A DNA stretch of 42,943 nucleotides from Prochlorococcus sp. AG-418-G23 (GTDB lineage: Bacteria; Cyanobacteriota; Cyanobacteriia; PCC-6307; Cyanobiaceae): contig QCLY01000009.1 in the NCBI GenBank assembly GCA_003214195.1, positions 1-42,943 on the forward strand, in the 5' to 3' direction. A model generated the notes under the pieces. That model searched no databases and was not told where the DNA came from. It saw nothing but the letters and a program-made list of their open reading frames with translations. The position numbers and the translations under genes are program-made. Shown piece after piece: positions 8,855 to 17,705 of this stretch (its first letter is position 1; each line of letters begins with the position of its first letter).

Positions 8855-8923
8855 AATATTTCGTGAGACATAGAAAATTAGTTATAGCAATAGTTTTCAA
8901 GGACTGTCTACCAAAGTGTCTAC
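8855..8923. repeat. Direct repeat copy B: displaced pdhC start and upstream region
   Basis: The segment begins with the same 19 nt as copy A. Read on the minus strand it encodes MSHEI and then diverges to a stop within 12 codons, so it is a dead fragment of the pdhC start. The similarity continues through the TGTCTAC/GTGTCTAC pair. It probably marks the far boundary of the insertion carrying the T5orf172 gene. Confidence 0.8.
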
Positions 8924-9087
8924 TATTTATGGGGTTAGACGCCATTTAAACACTTGTCATTATTAAATGAAATCATGTTCTCAGTGGAAACTTTTAAAAC
9001 TTAAGAAAGTAATAATTTAGATCGATTAGAATTTAAACTTTTGCAATTAAGATCTACTTATTTTCATCAAAAAAACTAAACTTTTCT

Positions 9088-9531
9088 CTAATTATTATCT
9101 ATAGATTGAATAACTCCGTCTTTAACAGTAATAGAGACTTGCATTTTTTCAATAAGATTGTCGCCCACAGTGACATCGCAGAAACTATCCACTTGCCCTT
9201 GATCAACAATTTCATCCATCTTCAATTCCCGCACTTGACTCTGTTGTTGAAGTAGATTTCTTTTTTGCTCTTCAATTTCATTTCGTTTTGCTGCCACTTG
9301 TTGTTGCACCTGACTAATCTGTTCTTGAACTCTTGGATCTAGGGGATTAACCGATTGGGATCTAATATTATTTACTATTTGCTGCCCCTCCTGCTCAAGT
9401 TGAGATAATTGCTGGTCAATGTTAGAAATTGCTTTACTTAATTCTTTTTCAGCATCTTCCTTCCAAGTTGGTGTAACTATAGCTTTAATAGCTATTGAGC
9501 GCTTTATAGATATTGAGTTTTTTGTTTCCAT
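9088..9531 (-). CDS. YlqD-family coiled-coil protein
   Basis: A 147-residue protein with the YlqD layout. It has a short beta-rich N-terminus (SISIKRSIAIKAIVTPTW), then a long Gln/Glu-rich coiled coil (about residues 25-102, including LSQLEQEGQQ and VQEQISQVQQQ). A beta-rich C-terminus follows (VTVGDNLIEKM, then ITVKDGVIQ). Family members are widespread in cyanobacteria and Firmicutes and have no established function. The gene is 38 bp downstream of the acyl-ACP synthetase gene on the same strand and may be co-transcribed. Before the insertion at 7.8-8.9 kb it was presumably much closer to pdhC. Confidence 0.8.
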   Translation of the reverse strand: METKNSISIKRSIAIKAIVTPTWKEDAEKELSKAISNIDQQLSQLEQEGQQIVNNIRSQSVNPLDPRVQEQISQVQQQVAAKRNEIEEQKRNLLQQQSQVRELKMDEIVDQGQVDSFCDVTVGDNLIEKMQVSITVKDGVIQSIDNN

Positions 9532-9569
9532 AAAAATTTAAATTACCTTTTAAATATAGATAGAACAAA

Positions 9570-11513
9570 TCAAATTTTCTTACTAAATTTGTTTTCATAC
9601 ATATTTTCTATTTGTAATGAATACTTTTTTTCTACTTCTTTTCTTTTTTGTTTAAGAGTTTGTGTTAATAAACCATTTTCTAAAGTAAAGGCTTCAACAA
9701 AGTAACAATCTAATATTTGTTCTTCTAATCTTGCTCCTAATCGACTTTTAAGCAAATTATTAATTTGTGATTTAAAAAATATACCAATATTCTTATTGAG
9801 GTTTAATTTTGAAAGATCTTCTTCCAAAAACTTGTTTTTAACTAATTCGAAATTTGGAACTACGAGGGCTGTTAAACATTTCTTATCTTGACCTACTAGT
9901 TGAATCTGATTAATAAATTCAGAACTAAGGATTTCTGTTTCTAGCGGATTCGGTTCTATATTTTCACCACTTGATAGCACTATTGTATCCTTGGCTCTTC
10001 CTGTTATAAAAAGAGAACCATTCGGTATTAGAAAACCTAAATCACCAGTATCAAACCAACCATCCTTGGATAAAACATCTTTTGTAGCTAATTCATTATT
10101 AAGATAACCTTTCATGACTTGTGGTCCCTTAACTAGAATTTTTCCGACCTCTCTAAACTTCAGAATCTTTTTTTTATCGTCATTCACGATTTTAATTTCA
10201 GTAAATGCTAGAGGCTGACCGGATGATCCTCTAACATTTAATTCTCTTCTCCTACAAGTTAATACTGGACTAGTTTCTGTGAGTCCATATCCAACCAAAA
10301 CATCTACACCTAAAGATTCAAAAAAAAGATCAACATGTTCTGGCAATGCACCCCCGCCATTAATAGGAAATTTAAGTTTTTCTCCGCATAATTGTCTAAG
10401 AATATTAGGCCATAAAAAAATAGTAGACAATTTATGTAAAGGATATCGGCCAATAATAGAACCAAGTAAGGGGACTTTTGATTTAAAAGTTATTTGATTG
10501 ATATCTAAATTTCTTATCTTTCTTAGACTTTTTTTGAAAACTGAACTATTACTTATAAGAAACTTAATAAGTGTTTGCTTTTTGGTAGGCATTTTTTTCA
10601 ACGCCTGAAAAAAACCATCATGTATTGCCTCCCATAGTCTTGGTACAGTTGCCATAACAACAGGTTTTATTTGTGTAATATCATCTTTCAGAAATTTTGG
10701 TACTGTATAGTATTGAGAACAACCACATGAAAAAAAGAAGTATTCAGCACTCCTCTCATAAGAATGCCAGATAGGTAACACGCTTAATACAGAAGTCCCA
10801 GGTACTGGATCAGCGATATAGGCTAAATTGATTATTTGATGTAAAAAATTTGCATGAGTCAAGGGGACACCTTTAGGTTTTCCTGTTGTCCCAGAAGTGT
10901 AAAGAATAGTAGCGACGTCATCAATTTCTGGATTATCTTTTTCAAGATTATTTTTTTGTGAATTTTCTTTTTCTCCTGAACTTATAAATTTACTCCAACC
11001 TATTAAACTTTCAAATTGTTCATCTTCTAAATTGACTATAAATTTCAGTCTTTTTTTTAATTCTTCTTTGTTGTTTAACTTTTGCCAAATCTCCTTAGAT
11101 TGAACTATTAGACCTACTGAATTAGAATGCTCAATAATATAGTCTAATTCTACTGATGGAGAATTAATTCCTCTCACTGCATTTATAGCTCCTAAACGCA
11201 TTAAGCCTTGATCAACTGCTAGCCATCTTGGAGAATTTTCAGATATTACAGTAACTACATCCCCCTTTACTAAACCATAATTTTTAAAAGAAAAAGAGAC
11301 TTTTGTTATTAAATCTGCTAGCTCAGAATAAGAAAATTTTTCTTTGTATTTCCCTCTTAAATCGCAAACAGCTAAAGTATCACCACATTTAAATTTTAAT
11401 TTTTCCCAAATTTGATCTATGTGATGAAGGTTCTTAATAAAATCTCTATTTTTGGCAAATTTATCTTTTTTTGAAAGAGGTTTGGCTGAAGGCCAATACG
11501 CTAAATCATCCAT
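9570..11513 (-). CDS. aas: AMP-binding acyl-ACP/acyl-CoA synthetase
   Basis: A 647-residue adenylate-forming enzyme that activates free fatty acids with ATP. Cyanobacterial members of this length act as acyl-ACP synthetases that recycle fatty acids released from membrane lipids; that role is from family knowledge. Visible motifs are the P-loop YTSGTTGKPKGVP (about residues 205-217), VLPIWHSYERS, VGYGLTETSP (about 417), DTGDLGFL (about 490) and GRAKDTIVLSSGENIEP. A C-terminal TQTLKQKR supplies the catalytic-lysine region. It lies 27 bp after lipB on the same strand, giving a likely lipB-aas-ylqD unit. Confidence 0.88.
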   Translation of the reverse strand: MDDLAYWPSAKPLSKKDKFAKNRDFIKNLHHIDQIWEKLKFKCGDTLAVCDLRGKYKEKFSYSELADLITKVSFSFKNYGLVKGDVVTVISENSPRWLAVDQGLMRLGAINAVRGINSPSVELDYIIEHSNSVGLIVQSKEIWQKLNNKEELKKRLKFIVNLEDEQFESLIGWSKFISSGEKENSQKNNLEKDNPEIDDVATILYTSGTTGKPKGVPLTHANFLHQIINLAYIADPVPGTSVLSVLPIWHSYERSAEYFFFSCGCSQYYTVPKFLKDDITQIKPVVMATVPRLWEAIHDGFFQALKKMPTKKQTLIKFLISNSSVFKKSLRKIRNLDINQITFKSKVPLLGSIIGRYPLHKLSTIFLWPNILRQLCGEKLKFPINGGGALPEHVDLFFESLGVDVLVGYGLTETSPVLTCRRRELNVRGSSGQPLAFTEIKIVNDDKKKILKFREVGKILVKGPQVMKGYLNNELATKDVLSKDGWFDTGDLGFLIPNGSLFITGRAKDTIVLSSGENIEPNPLETEILSSEFINQIQLVGQDKKCLTALVVPNFELVKNKFLEEDLSKLNLNKNIGIFFKSQINNLLKSRLGARLEEQILDCYFVEAFTLENGLLTQTLKQKRKEVEKKYSLQIENMYENKFSKKI

Positions 11514-11540
11514 ATTAAATTGATTTTGAAATTTTTATTT

Positions 11541-12191
11541 CTATTTTGATACAAAATCAAAATTAAATTCTTCCTGAATGATTTTTTTAACAATTCTCTT
11601 GACTTCTTGAATATTTAAATGTTTGTTGTAATCAATCATATTTGCCATAAGACAATTTTCTATTCCGCAAGGAACAATTTTATTAAAGTTTTCTAATTCG
11701 CAGTCAAAATTGATTGAAAATCCATTTATCGTAATCCATCTTTTACACCCAATTCCAATTGAAGCAATTTTCTTATTTCCTATCCAAACACCAGTAAACC
11801 CTTTTCTAGAATGACAATTTATATTAAAAGTTCCAAGGATTTTTATAATAATTTCTTCAATTTTTCTTAAATACCAATTTAAATCTTTATTAAAATTTTT
11901 CAAGTCTAAAACCAAGTACGTTACTAATTGTCCAGGCATATGACAAGTAACCTCTCCGCCTCTATCAATCTTATAAACATCATATTTATCATCATTCAGA
12001 GAAAATAGTAAATTATCATAATTAGATCCTCTACCCAACGTATAACAGAGATGATGCTCCCCTATCCAAATAAAATCAGGGTTAGATTTATCTAAAATTA
12101 ACGCCTTCTGATATTCTTTTTGTAATTTATAAACATCATTGAAAAAAGAAATTTTATCAGGTTGTTTAATTATTGCTGTTCTATTAACCAT
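11541..12191 (-). CDS. lipB: Lipoyl(octanoyl) transferase
   Basis: A 216-residue LipB that moves octanoate from acyl carrier protein to the lipoyl lysine of E2 enzymes and GcvH. LipA then inserts the sulfurs. Hallmarks are YTLGRGS (about residue 50), [22 protein letters not shown] (about 76-97), the catalytic-lysine region KIASIGIG (about 146) and the acyl-cysteine region VPCGIEN (about 183). The length is normal. It is divergent from hpf across 44 bp. The PDH E2 gene pdhC, its probable target, is nearby on the same strand. Confidence 0.95.
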   Translation of the reverse strand: MVNRTAIIKQPDKISFFNDVYKLQKEYQKALILDKSNPDFIWIGEHHLCYTLGRGSNYDNLLFSLNDDKYDVYKIDRGGEVTCHMPGQLVTYLVLDLKNFNKDLNWYLRKIEEIIIKILGTFNINCHSRKGFTGVWIGNKKIASIGIGCKRWITINGFSINFDCELENFNKIVPCGIENCLMANMIDYNKHLNIQEVKRIVKKIIQEEFNFDFVSK

Positions 12192-12235
12192 ATTTAAGTA
12201 GATTTAGAAAGTAAGTAAATATTTTTAGATTTGTT

Positions 12236-12820
12236 ATGAGAATTTTAATCCATGGAAAGAATCTTGAACTCACTGGAGCATTAAAGGAATATACTGAGGC
12301 AAAGATAGAAAAAGCTACTCACCACTATAAGGATATCGTCAAAGAAGCCGACATCCACCTTTCAATAGAAAAGAACCCAAGAGTTTCTTTTCAAACAGCA
12401 GAAGTTACTATTTTTGCTAATGGTACTGTAATCAGGGCTGAAGAAAAAACTGAAAATCTATACTCAAGCATTGATTTAGTTTCAAATAAACTTTGTAGAA
12501 AATTACGCAAATACAAAGAAAGAAATAATAAAACAATTCATAATAATCTATTTAAAAATAAAGAGTCTTTGCCCATTGAAAGTATGGAATCAAGATTTTT
12601 AGATAAAGCTGTAATTAAAGAAGGAATGGAAGCAAGTCTGCCTGAGCCATCTATAAAAAATAAATACTTTGAAATGAATCCTATTTCATCAGAAGAAGCA
12701 AGAAAACAATTAGATCTAATTGATCATGATTTTTATGTTTTTCGAAATAAGAAAAATAATGAACTTCAAGTTATATATAAGAGGAATCATGGAGGTTATG
12801 GACTAATTCAATCTAAATAA
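12236..12820 (+). CDS. hpf: Long-form ribosome hibernation promoting factor (light-repressed LrtA type)
   Basis: A 194-residue long HPF. The N-terminal domain (about residues 1-100: MRILIHGKNLELTGALKEY, HYKDIVKEADIHLSIEK) binds the 30S decoding region. The C-terminal domain (about 135-194: NPISSEEARKQLDLIDHDF..FRN, VIYKRNHGGYGLI) pairs two ribosomes into 100S dimers. A charged linker joins them. The cyanobacterial counterpart is LrtA, a transcript repressed by light; I see no regulatory motif proving that here. deoC follows 6 bp after the stop, so hpf, deoC and recO are probably one operon. Confidence 0.94.
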   Translation: MRILIHGKNLELTGALKEYTEAKIEKATHHYKDIVKEADIHLSIEKNPRVSFQTAEVTIFANGTVIRAEEKTENLYSSIDLVSNKLCRKLRKYKERNNKTIHNNLFKNKESLPIESMESRFLDKAVIKEGMEASLPEPSIKNKYFEMNPISSEEARKQLDLIDHDFYVFRNKKNNELQVIYKRNHGGYGLIQSK

Positions 12821-12826
12821 TTTTAA

Positions 12827-13486
12827 ATGCACAATATTGAATATGAATTAAACGAGAAAATTCATGCCATCATTATTAACCCCTATCTAACCTGGGAAGA
12901 GTTCTGCACGAATTGCGATTTAATAAAAAATTATAACATCAAGAATATTTCTACTTCACTAAACTATTTAGATGATTTTAAAAACCGTTTGGGCAATTAC
13001 AGCGCAAAGATAAACGCTCTAATTTCTTACCCTTTAGCAGATTTACCAGTTACATTTATTGAAGAATTTATTAATTTTGCAAAAGACAAAGGTGCAAACG
13101 GAATTGAATATATACCAAACTTTATTAATTTATCCAAAAAAAACTTAGAAACTTTCGCTGCTGAAATTGAGCAAGTGAAGTTATCTGGATTACCAGTTTC
13201 AATAATCATAAATAAATCAAGACTAAGTAAAGAAGTTTTGTACAATGCGATAGAAATATCTTTGGAATTAGGAATAAAAAATTTTCAATTCGGGGACGGG
13301 TTTGGACCTCCTATTACATCAAATGATGTAGCGGAAATATTAAAAATAATGGGCTCCCAAAATCAAATCAAAGTTGTAGGTGGTATAAAAAAACTGACTC
13401 AAGTTATTGATTTGTTTGATAATGGAATTAGTTGCGTGGGAACTTCTAATTTTTGTGAGATTTTTCAAGAAGTAAAAGTTATTTAA
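12827..13486 (+). CDS. deoC: Divergent deoxyribose-phosphate aldolase-like protein
   Basis: A 219-residue TIM-barrel protein of the DeoC family, which normally cleaves 2-deoxyribose-5-phosphate through a lysine Schiff base. The overall order matches: an N-terminal ITSLNYL-like strand, the central KGANGIEYI, IEISLELGIKNFQFGDGFG, and IKVVGGIKKL near the end. At the classical Schiff-base position (F-I-K-T-S-T-G in E. coli DERA) the sequence reads N-F-Q-F-G-D-G, so the lysine is replaced by Q154. The second lysine, in K-x-x-G-G (K182), is kept. The E-I-D catalytic aspartate position reads G-I-E. Canonical aldolase activity is therefore doubtful. recO starts at the base after its stop. Confidence 0.7.
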   Translation: MHNIEYELNEKIHAIIINPYLTWEEFCTNCDLIKNYNIKNISTSLNYLDDFKNRLGNYSAKINALISYPLADLPVTFIEEFINFAKDKGANGIEYIPNFINLSKKNLETFAAEIEQVKLSGLPVSIIINKSRLSKEVLYNAIEISLELGIKNFQFGDGFGPPITSNDVAEILKIMGSQNQIKVVGGIKKLTQVIDLFDNGISCVGTSNFCEIFQEVKVI

Positions 13487-14272
13487 ATGTCTGGATCAGG
13501 TGAGTGCAGACTAGAAGGTCTCTGTATTAAAGCTTCTCCATTAGGCGAGAATGATAGATTAATAACTATCCTTACTGATGAGCAAGGGATTGTTCGATTA
13601 GCGGTACCTGGTGCTAGGCGTCCTAAAAGTAGTCTTGCTGCAGCTACTCCATTAACATATTTAAGTCTGCAGATTTTTGGTAAAAGAAATCTTAAATCTG
13701 TTCGTCAAATTAAAATATTAAAAAGCTATTCTGGTCTAGGGAAAAATATTGAATGTCTTGCAGCCGCTCAAGCAATAACTGAGTTAACTTTTTTATTAGT
13801 AGGTAATAATGACAAGCAACAAAACTATTTATCTTGTGTTCTTGCACATCTAAATAGGATTTATCTTTATGAGGAATCTAAAAAAGAAGATATTAAAATG
13901 CTCTCAATGAGTATTCAATCTTTAATACATCTCTTAGCCATTGGGGGTATTAATTTACCAATCCATCATTGCTGTAAAACGGGAGAACCTATTATTTCGC
14001 CTTTAGGAAATTGGGAATGGAGTTGTCATTTTTTGCCAAATGAGGGATTTTCATTAATAGAAGATCCTCAAAGCAATCTAAAAATAAATGCATCTGAAGT
14101 TGCATTATTACAGAGGCTTCTTTTCCCAGATTTACCAATAAAATCTAATGGAGAGTTATTGGGCCCTAAAAAAGTATGGCTTAAAATATTATTTATTATT
14201 GAGACTTGGATCGCTACTCAACTAGAGAAAGATCTATCTTCTCTAAAAATGTTGCGAGAAATTTATAGTTAG
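13487..14272 (+). CDS. recO: DNA repair protein RecO
   Basis: A 261-residue RecO, which anneals SSB-coated DNA and helps load RecA in gap repair. The N-terminal OB fold is visible: EGLCIKASPLGENDRLITILTDE, then VRLAVPGARRPKSSL. An all-helical middle follows. A metal-site-like segment with HHCC (about residue 165) and a later Cys (SCHFLPNEG, about 190) then follows; the four-cysteine site of some RecOs is not complete. The length is normal. The ATG abuts the deoC stop, which indicates coupled translation. Confidence 0.9.
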   Translation: MSGSGECRLEGLCIKASPLGENDRLITILTDEQGIVRLAVPGARRPKSSLAAATPLTYLSLQIFGKRNLKSVRQIKILKSYSGLGKNIECLAAAQAITELTFLLVGNNDKQQNYLSCVLAHLNRIYLYEESKKEDIKMLSMSIQSLIHLLAIGGINLPIHHCCKTGEPIISPLGNWEWSCHFLPNEGFSLIEDPQSNLKINASEVALLQRLLFPDLPIKSNGELLGPKKVWLKILFIIETWIATQLEKDLSSLKMLREIYS

Positions 14273-14357
14273 CATTTTCATGAACTATGAATAAATTTTA
14301 AAATTATGATCTTGGGTGCTCTGACTGTTAACTTTATAAATAGTTAATTCAATAAAT

Positions 14358-15524
14358 GTGGTTCATATTGCCTGGTTGGGTAAAAAATCCCCTTTTTGTG
14401 GAAATGTAACTTACGGTAATTCAACTACTGAGGAACTGAAGGCTAGAGGCCATAAAATTAGCTTTATTCATTTCGACAATCCCTCTAGTTCAAATTCATC
14501 TAAACCATTATTTTTGGCAAATGATCCTGATGTAAGTCTCCCATATTTAATCAAGTCACAAGTTTATACAATACCCTCACCAAGAGCAGAAAAAGAACTA
14601 AGGCATTCATTGGAAAGATTAAAACCTGATGTAGTACATGCAAGTCTAACGTTATCTCCTTTAGACTTTAGACTCCCAGAGCTTTGTAATGAAATCAATG
14701 TTCCACTTATAGGGACATTTCACCCACCATTTGATGCAAAAAATAGAAATTTAACTGCAAGCACTCAACAATTAACATATCAACTTTATGCTCCCTCTCT
14801 TGCAAAATTCGATAAAATAATTATTTTTTCTGAACTTCAAAAAAATGTTCTTGAGAAATTAGGAGTGCCTAAAGAAAAACAAATAATTATTCCAAACGGC
14901 GTTGATGAGAATATTTGGAAACCTTTTTGTGAAAAAAATAAAAAGTATGATCAGGTAAAAAACAAACTTGGAAATGAGAGAATCTTTTTATATATGGGAA
15001 GGATTGCTAATGAAAAAAATATCGAGGCACTTTTACGTTCTTGGCGTAAAACGAAAAACAATGATTGTAAATTAGTTATTGTTGGAGATGGACCAATGAA
15101 GCCAACTCTTGAAAATAGTTTTTCTAACCTTGTTAATGAAAAATTAATTTGGTGGGGTGCTGAATTAGATTTAGAAACTAGGGTAGCGATAATGCAAATA
15201 GCAGAAGTATTTTTCTTACCAAGCTTAGTAGAGGGTTTGTCTTTATCACTTTTAGAGGCAATGTCTACTGGTACTGCATGTGTAGCCACAGATGCTGGAG
15301 CTGATGGTGAAGTTTTAGATAATGGAGCAGGAATAGTGATTTCAACTGAAAATGTGGCATCACAATTGAAAACTATAATCCCAATTTTGATAGAACATCG
15401 CTCATTTACTAGAGATCTCGGGGTAAAAGCGAGAGAACGAGTACTTGAAAGATATACAATTACTAAAAATATAAATTCACTTGAGAAAGTTTATATGAAC
15501 TTAATAAGTAATTTCGCAAACTAA
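14358..15524 (+). CDS. GT4 glycosyltransferase, probable galactolipid synthase (DgdA-like)
   Basis: A 388-residue retaining glycosyltransferase with GT-B fold. The N-terminal domain starts HIAWLGKKSPFCGNVTYGN, an opening I associate with the cyanobacterial digalactosyldiacylglycerol synthase DgdA; that link is from memory and is moderately sure. The C-terminal donor domain has PNGVDENIW (about 178), YMGRIANEKN (about 213), a DGPMKP segment and the E-x7-E motif in EGLSLSLLEAMSTG (about 293). No membrane segment is apparent, consistent with a peripheral enzyme at thylakoid or plasma membrane. The start is GTG at 14358, since the overlapping ATG at 14356 is out of frame. The end overlaps proC by 4 bp, tail to tail. 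Confidence 0.7.
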   Translation: MVHIAWLGKKSPFCGNVTYGNSTTEELKARGHKISFIHFDNPSSSNSSKPLFLANDPDVSLPYLIKSQVYTIPSPRAEKELRHSLERLKPDVVHASLTLSPLDFRLPELCNEINVPLIGTFHPPFDAKNRNLTASTQQLTYQLYAPSLAKFDKIIIFSELQKNVLEKLGVPKEKQIIIPNGVDENIWKPFCEKNKKYDQVKNKLGNERIFLYMGRIANEKNIEALLRSWRKTKNNDCKLVIVGDGPMKPTLENSFSNLVNEKLIWWGAELDLETRVAIMQIAEVFFLPSLVEGLSLSLLEAMSTGTACVATDAGADGEVLDNGAGIVISTENVASQLKTIIPILIEHRSFTRDLGVKARERVLERYTITKNINSLEKVYMNLISNFAN

Positions 15525-16333
15525 CGAAACTCTTTACTTCTATTACTAGCTGAAACAATTGATTCAATTAAAGCTGATCTTACACTCTTTTTTTCTAAAA
15601 CCCTTAAAGCTGCAATGGTGGTTCCACCTGGAGAGGTTACTAAATTTTTAAGCTCAGAAGTAGTAAGTTTATTTTCCTTTATTAGACTTGTAGTCCCTAG
15701 TATCATTTCCATAACAAGTTCCTCCGAAAGTATTTTTGGTAATCCTCCGCTCAATCCTCCATCACTTAATGCTTCTATTATTAAAGCAATAATTGCGGGA
15801 CCTGATGAAGTTAAGGCTAAAAATATATCAAGGTAATCTTCAGTAAATTCATATATCTTACTAGTATTTTCAAATAATTTTTTTGTAAATTTTTTCTGAT
15901 CTTCTGTAAGATCTTCTCCCCAAGCAATTCCAGTTAAACCTTTTCCAATAGTTATAGGAATATTTGTAACCACCCTCACACACTTATGATTAGGAAACTT
16001 TTGAGTAAGTCTATTTATTGAAACTCCTGCGAGAATTGAAACTATTAAATTGTCCTTGATTTTTATATCGTCGACTTCAATTACATCTTTTAGATGTTGT
16101 GGTTTTACGGAGAGAAGTTTAACTTTACAATCCCAAATTATTTTCGATTCTTCAGAACCAGATTGATAGACGTTTATATTATATTTATAATTTTTTTTTA
16201 TATTTTCGAAACTTCTTTCCGTTTTTACAACACAATAAACATCATCTGGCTTAATTAATTTTTCATCTAATAGTGGAGTTATTATAGCTTTTGCAATATT
16301 TCCAAACCCAATAATCGCAATTTTATCGGTCAC
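15521..16333 (-). CDS. proC: Pyrroline-5-carboxylate reductase
   Basis: A 270-residue ProC that reduces pyrroline-5-carboxylate to proline with NAD(P)H. The N-terminal Rossmann motif IGFGNIAKAI (about residues 8-17) and LLSVKPQ (about 73) bind the cofactor. The C-terminal dimer and active-site helices carry TSSGPAIIALIIEALSDGG (about 170) and NLVTSPGGTTIAALRVLE (about 235). The start codon is GTG at 16333. It lies 7 bp downstream of sepF on the same strand. sepF-proC and pipY-sepF adjacency is a recurrent arrangement in cyanobacteria. Confidence 0.95.
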   Translation of the reverse strand: MTDKIAIIGFGNIAKAIITPLLDEKLIKPDDVYCVVKTERSFENIKKNYKYNINVYQSGSEESKIIWDCKVKLLSVKPQHLKDVIEVDDIKIKDNLIVSILAGVSINRLTQKFPNHKCVRVVTNIPITIGKGLTGIAWGEDLTEDQKKFTKKLFENTSKIYEFTEDYLDIFLALTSSGPAIIALIIEALSDGGLSGGLPKILSEELVMEMILGTTSLIKENKLTTSELKNLVTSPGGTTIAALRVLEKKSVRSALIESIVSASNRSKEFR

Positions 16334-16340
16334 AGATTAA

Positions 16341-16916
16341 TCATGAATAAGCACTTAATTTAGAATTACCCCAGGCTGGTTCAGGTGCAGTGTTTTTACC
16401 AAAACTATATTGTGGAGTATTTTCTGGAGGCATAGAGGAAGGAGATGCTTCTTCTGGAGAAGAACTAGTTACACTTACACAACTTGGAGCAAAAAGGAAA
16501 ATACTTTCACCTACTCTCTCTTGATGTCCATCAATTGCATAAGTCCCCCCAGCAATAAAATCAACGGCTCTTTGAGCTTGGTCAGGGTCCATCATAGTTA
16601 AATTTAGAATTACAGTTTTTCTCTCTCTTAATGCTTGTATAGCTTGAGGCATCTCATCAAAACTTCTTGGTTCCATTAAGCTTACTTCTGAGGTTGAATT
16701 CGAGATCCCTGGCATTCCAACTACTTTTGATGATCTGTTGCTATTCATAAAATCGAATGGATTTGAATTTGCGAGGGAATTTGAATTTCTTGAGTTTTGC
16801 TTAAAATCATTAATATCATTTAATTCATCCTCAGAGGCATAATCCAACTCATCAAAATCATCATCGAGATACTCATCTCCTGCGACAACTGCCTTTAATC
16901 TAGAAATAAGTGACAC
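16341..16916 (-). CDS. sepF: Cell division protein SepF
   Basis: A 191-residue SepF, which anchors FtsZ filaments to the membrane and bundles them; cyanobacteria lack FtsA. A short N-terminal amphipathic segment ([12 protein letters not shown]) suits membrane binding. An acidic, low-complexity linker (about residues 15-75) follows. The conserved SepF core spans about 78-160: [53 protein letters not shown]. The start is GTG at 16916. A hairpin sits just upstream at 16940-16966. Confidence 0.94.
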   Translation of the reverse strand: MSLISRLKAVVAGDEYLDDDFDELDYASEDELNDINDFKQNSRNSNSLANSNPFDFMNSNRSSKVVGMPGISNSTSEVSLMEPRSFDEMPQAIQALRERKTVILNLTMMDPDQAQRAVDFIAGGTYAIDGHQERVGESIFLFAPSCVSVTSSSPEEASPSSMPPENTPQYSFGKNTAPEPAWGNSKLSAYS

Positions 16917-16939
16917 CTTTTAAATCCTCTTGAAATTGA

Positions 16940-16966
16940 TTACTAAGGTTTAAGAACCTTAAGTAA
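16940..16966. promoter_or_regulatory. Inverted repeat upstream of sepF
   Basis: TTACTAAGGTT (16940-16950) and AACCTTAAGTAA (16955-16966) pair with one bulged base around a 4-nt loop. The structure sits about 24 bp before the sepF start, between pipY and sepF, with no T tract on the minus-strand side. It may be a 5' UTR structure, a processing site or an operator. No function is shown. Confidence 0.3.
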
Positions 16967-17066
16967 TAGATCCATTTTTTAAATGAATAAACTACCTATA
17001 CTTAAATAACGTTACTTATACTTTATCGCAAGTTAATATGTATGAATTTTATAAAAAAATAACTAA

Positions 17067-17702
17067 TTAGGATCTATCTCCAAAAATCAATGATCCTAGC
17101 CTTAACCAAGTTGCACCAGCTTCAACAGCTTCCCGCCAATCCCCTGACATACCCATTGAGCAATCTGGAAGTTGGAAAGAATCAGCAAGAGAACGACATT
17201 TTTTAAATAATTCTAAATTTTCTTTGGAGCTAAGTCCTCTGGGATTAATAGTCATTAAACCGGATAATCTGATATTTTTTAATTCCTGTATTTCTCCCCA
17301 TTTCAATCTTAAAAGATCAGGATTGAAACCTCCTTTATTAGGGTCATCCCCTAACTTGACCTGCAACATTATGAATGGATTTTTATTCTCTTCAAAAGAA
17401 ACGTGAGAAATCTTTTGCAACTTTTCAAATGAATCTACAGAATGAATAAATTCAAAATTTTGCACTATCTTTCTCAATTTATTACTCTGCAGTTTTCCAA
17501 TAAAGTGCCAATTTATTTGATTAAAATCTTTTAAAATTAACTGTTTTGCAAAAGCTTCTTGAAACTTACTCTCGCCAAAATCATTCTGACCTATATTTTG
17601 TATGGTTTTGATTTCATGGCTAGAAAAACCTTTGCTTACTGCAAGGATTTTAACGTTTGATGGGATTTTATCTTTTATTTTTAAATAATTTGAAGGGTTC
17701 AC
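17067..17702 (-). CDS. pipY: PLP homeostasis protein PipY (YggS/PROSC family)
   Basis: A 211-residue single-domain TIM-barrel PLP-binding protein that keeps vitamin B6 pools and amino-acid balance rather than acting as an enzyme. The PLP lysine is K24 in ILAVSKGFSS. Other marks are DFGESKFQEA (about 42), WHFIGKLQSNK (about 66), SVD near 88, LMTINPRG and the phosphate site SMGMSGDWREAVEAGATWLRLGSLIFG. The start is GTG at 17702. It begins 3 bp after pipX, the classical cyanobacterial pipX-pipY pair. Confidence 0.94.
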   Translation of the reverse strand: MNPSNYLKIKDKIPSNVKILAVSKGFSSHEIKTIQNIGQNDFGESKFQEAFAKQLILKDFNQINWHFIGKLQSNKLRKIVQNFEFIHSVDSFEKLQKISHVSFEENKNPFIMLQVKLGDDPNKGGFNPDLLRLKWGEIQELKNIRLSGLMTINPRGLSSKENLELFKKCRSLADSFQLPDCSMGMSGDWREAVEAGATWLRLGSLIFGDRS

Positions 17703-17705
17703 CTT

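Noticed and set aside
16940-16966. Terminator between pipY and sepF
   Set aside because: The hairpin has no T tract in the minus-strand direction, and the T run on the plus side faces no plus-strand gene. It is kept only as a low-confidence inverted repeat.
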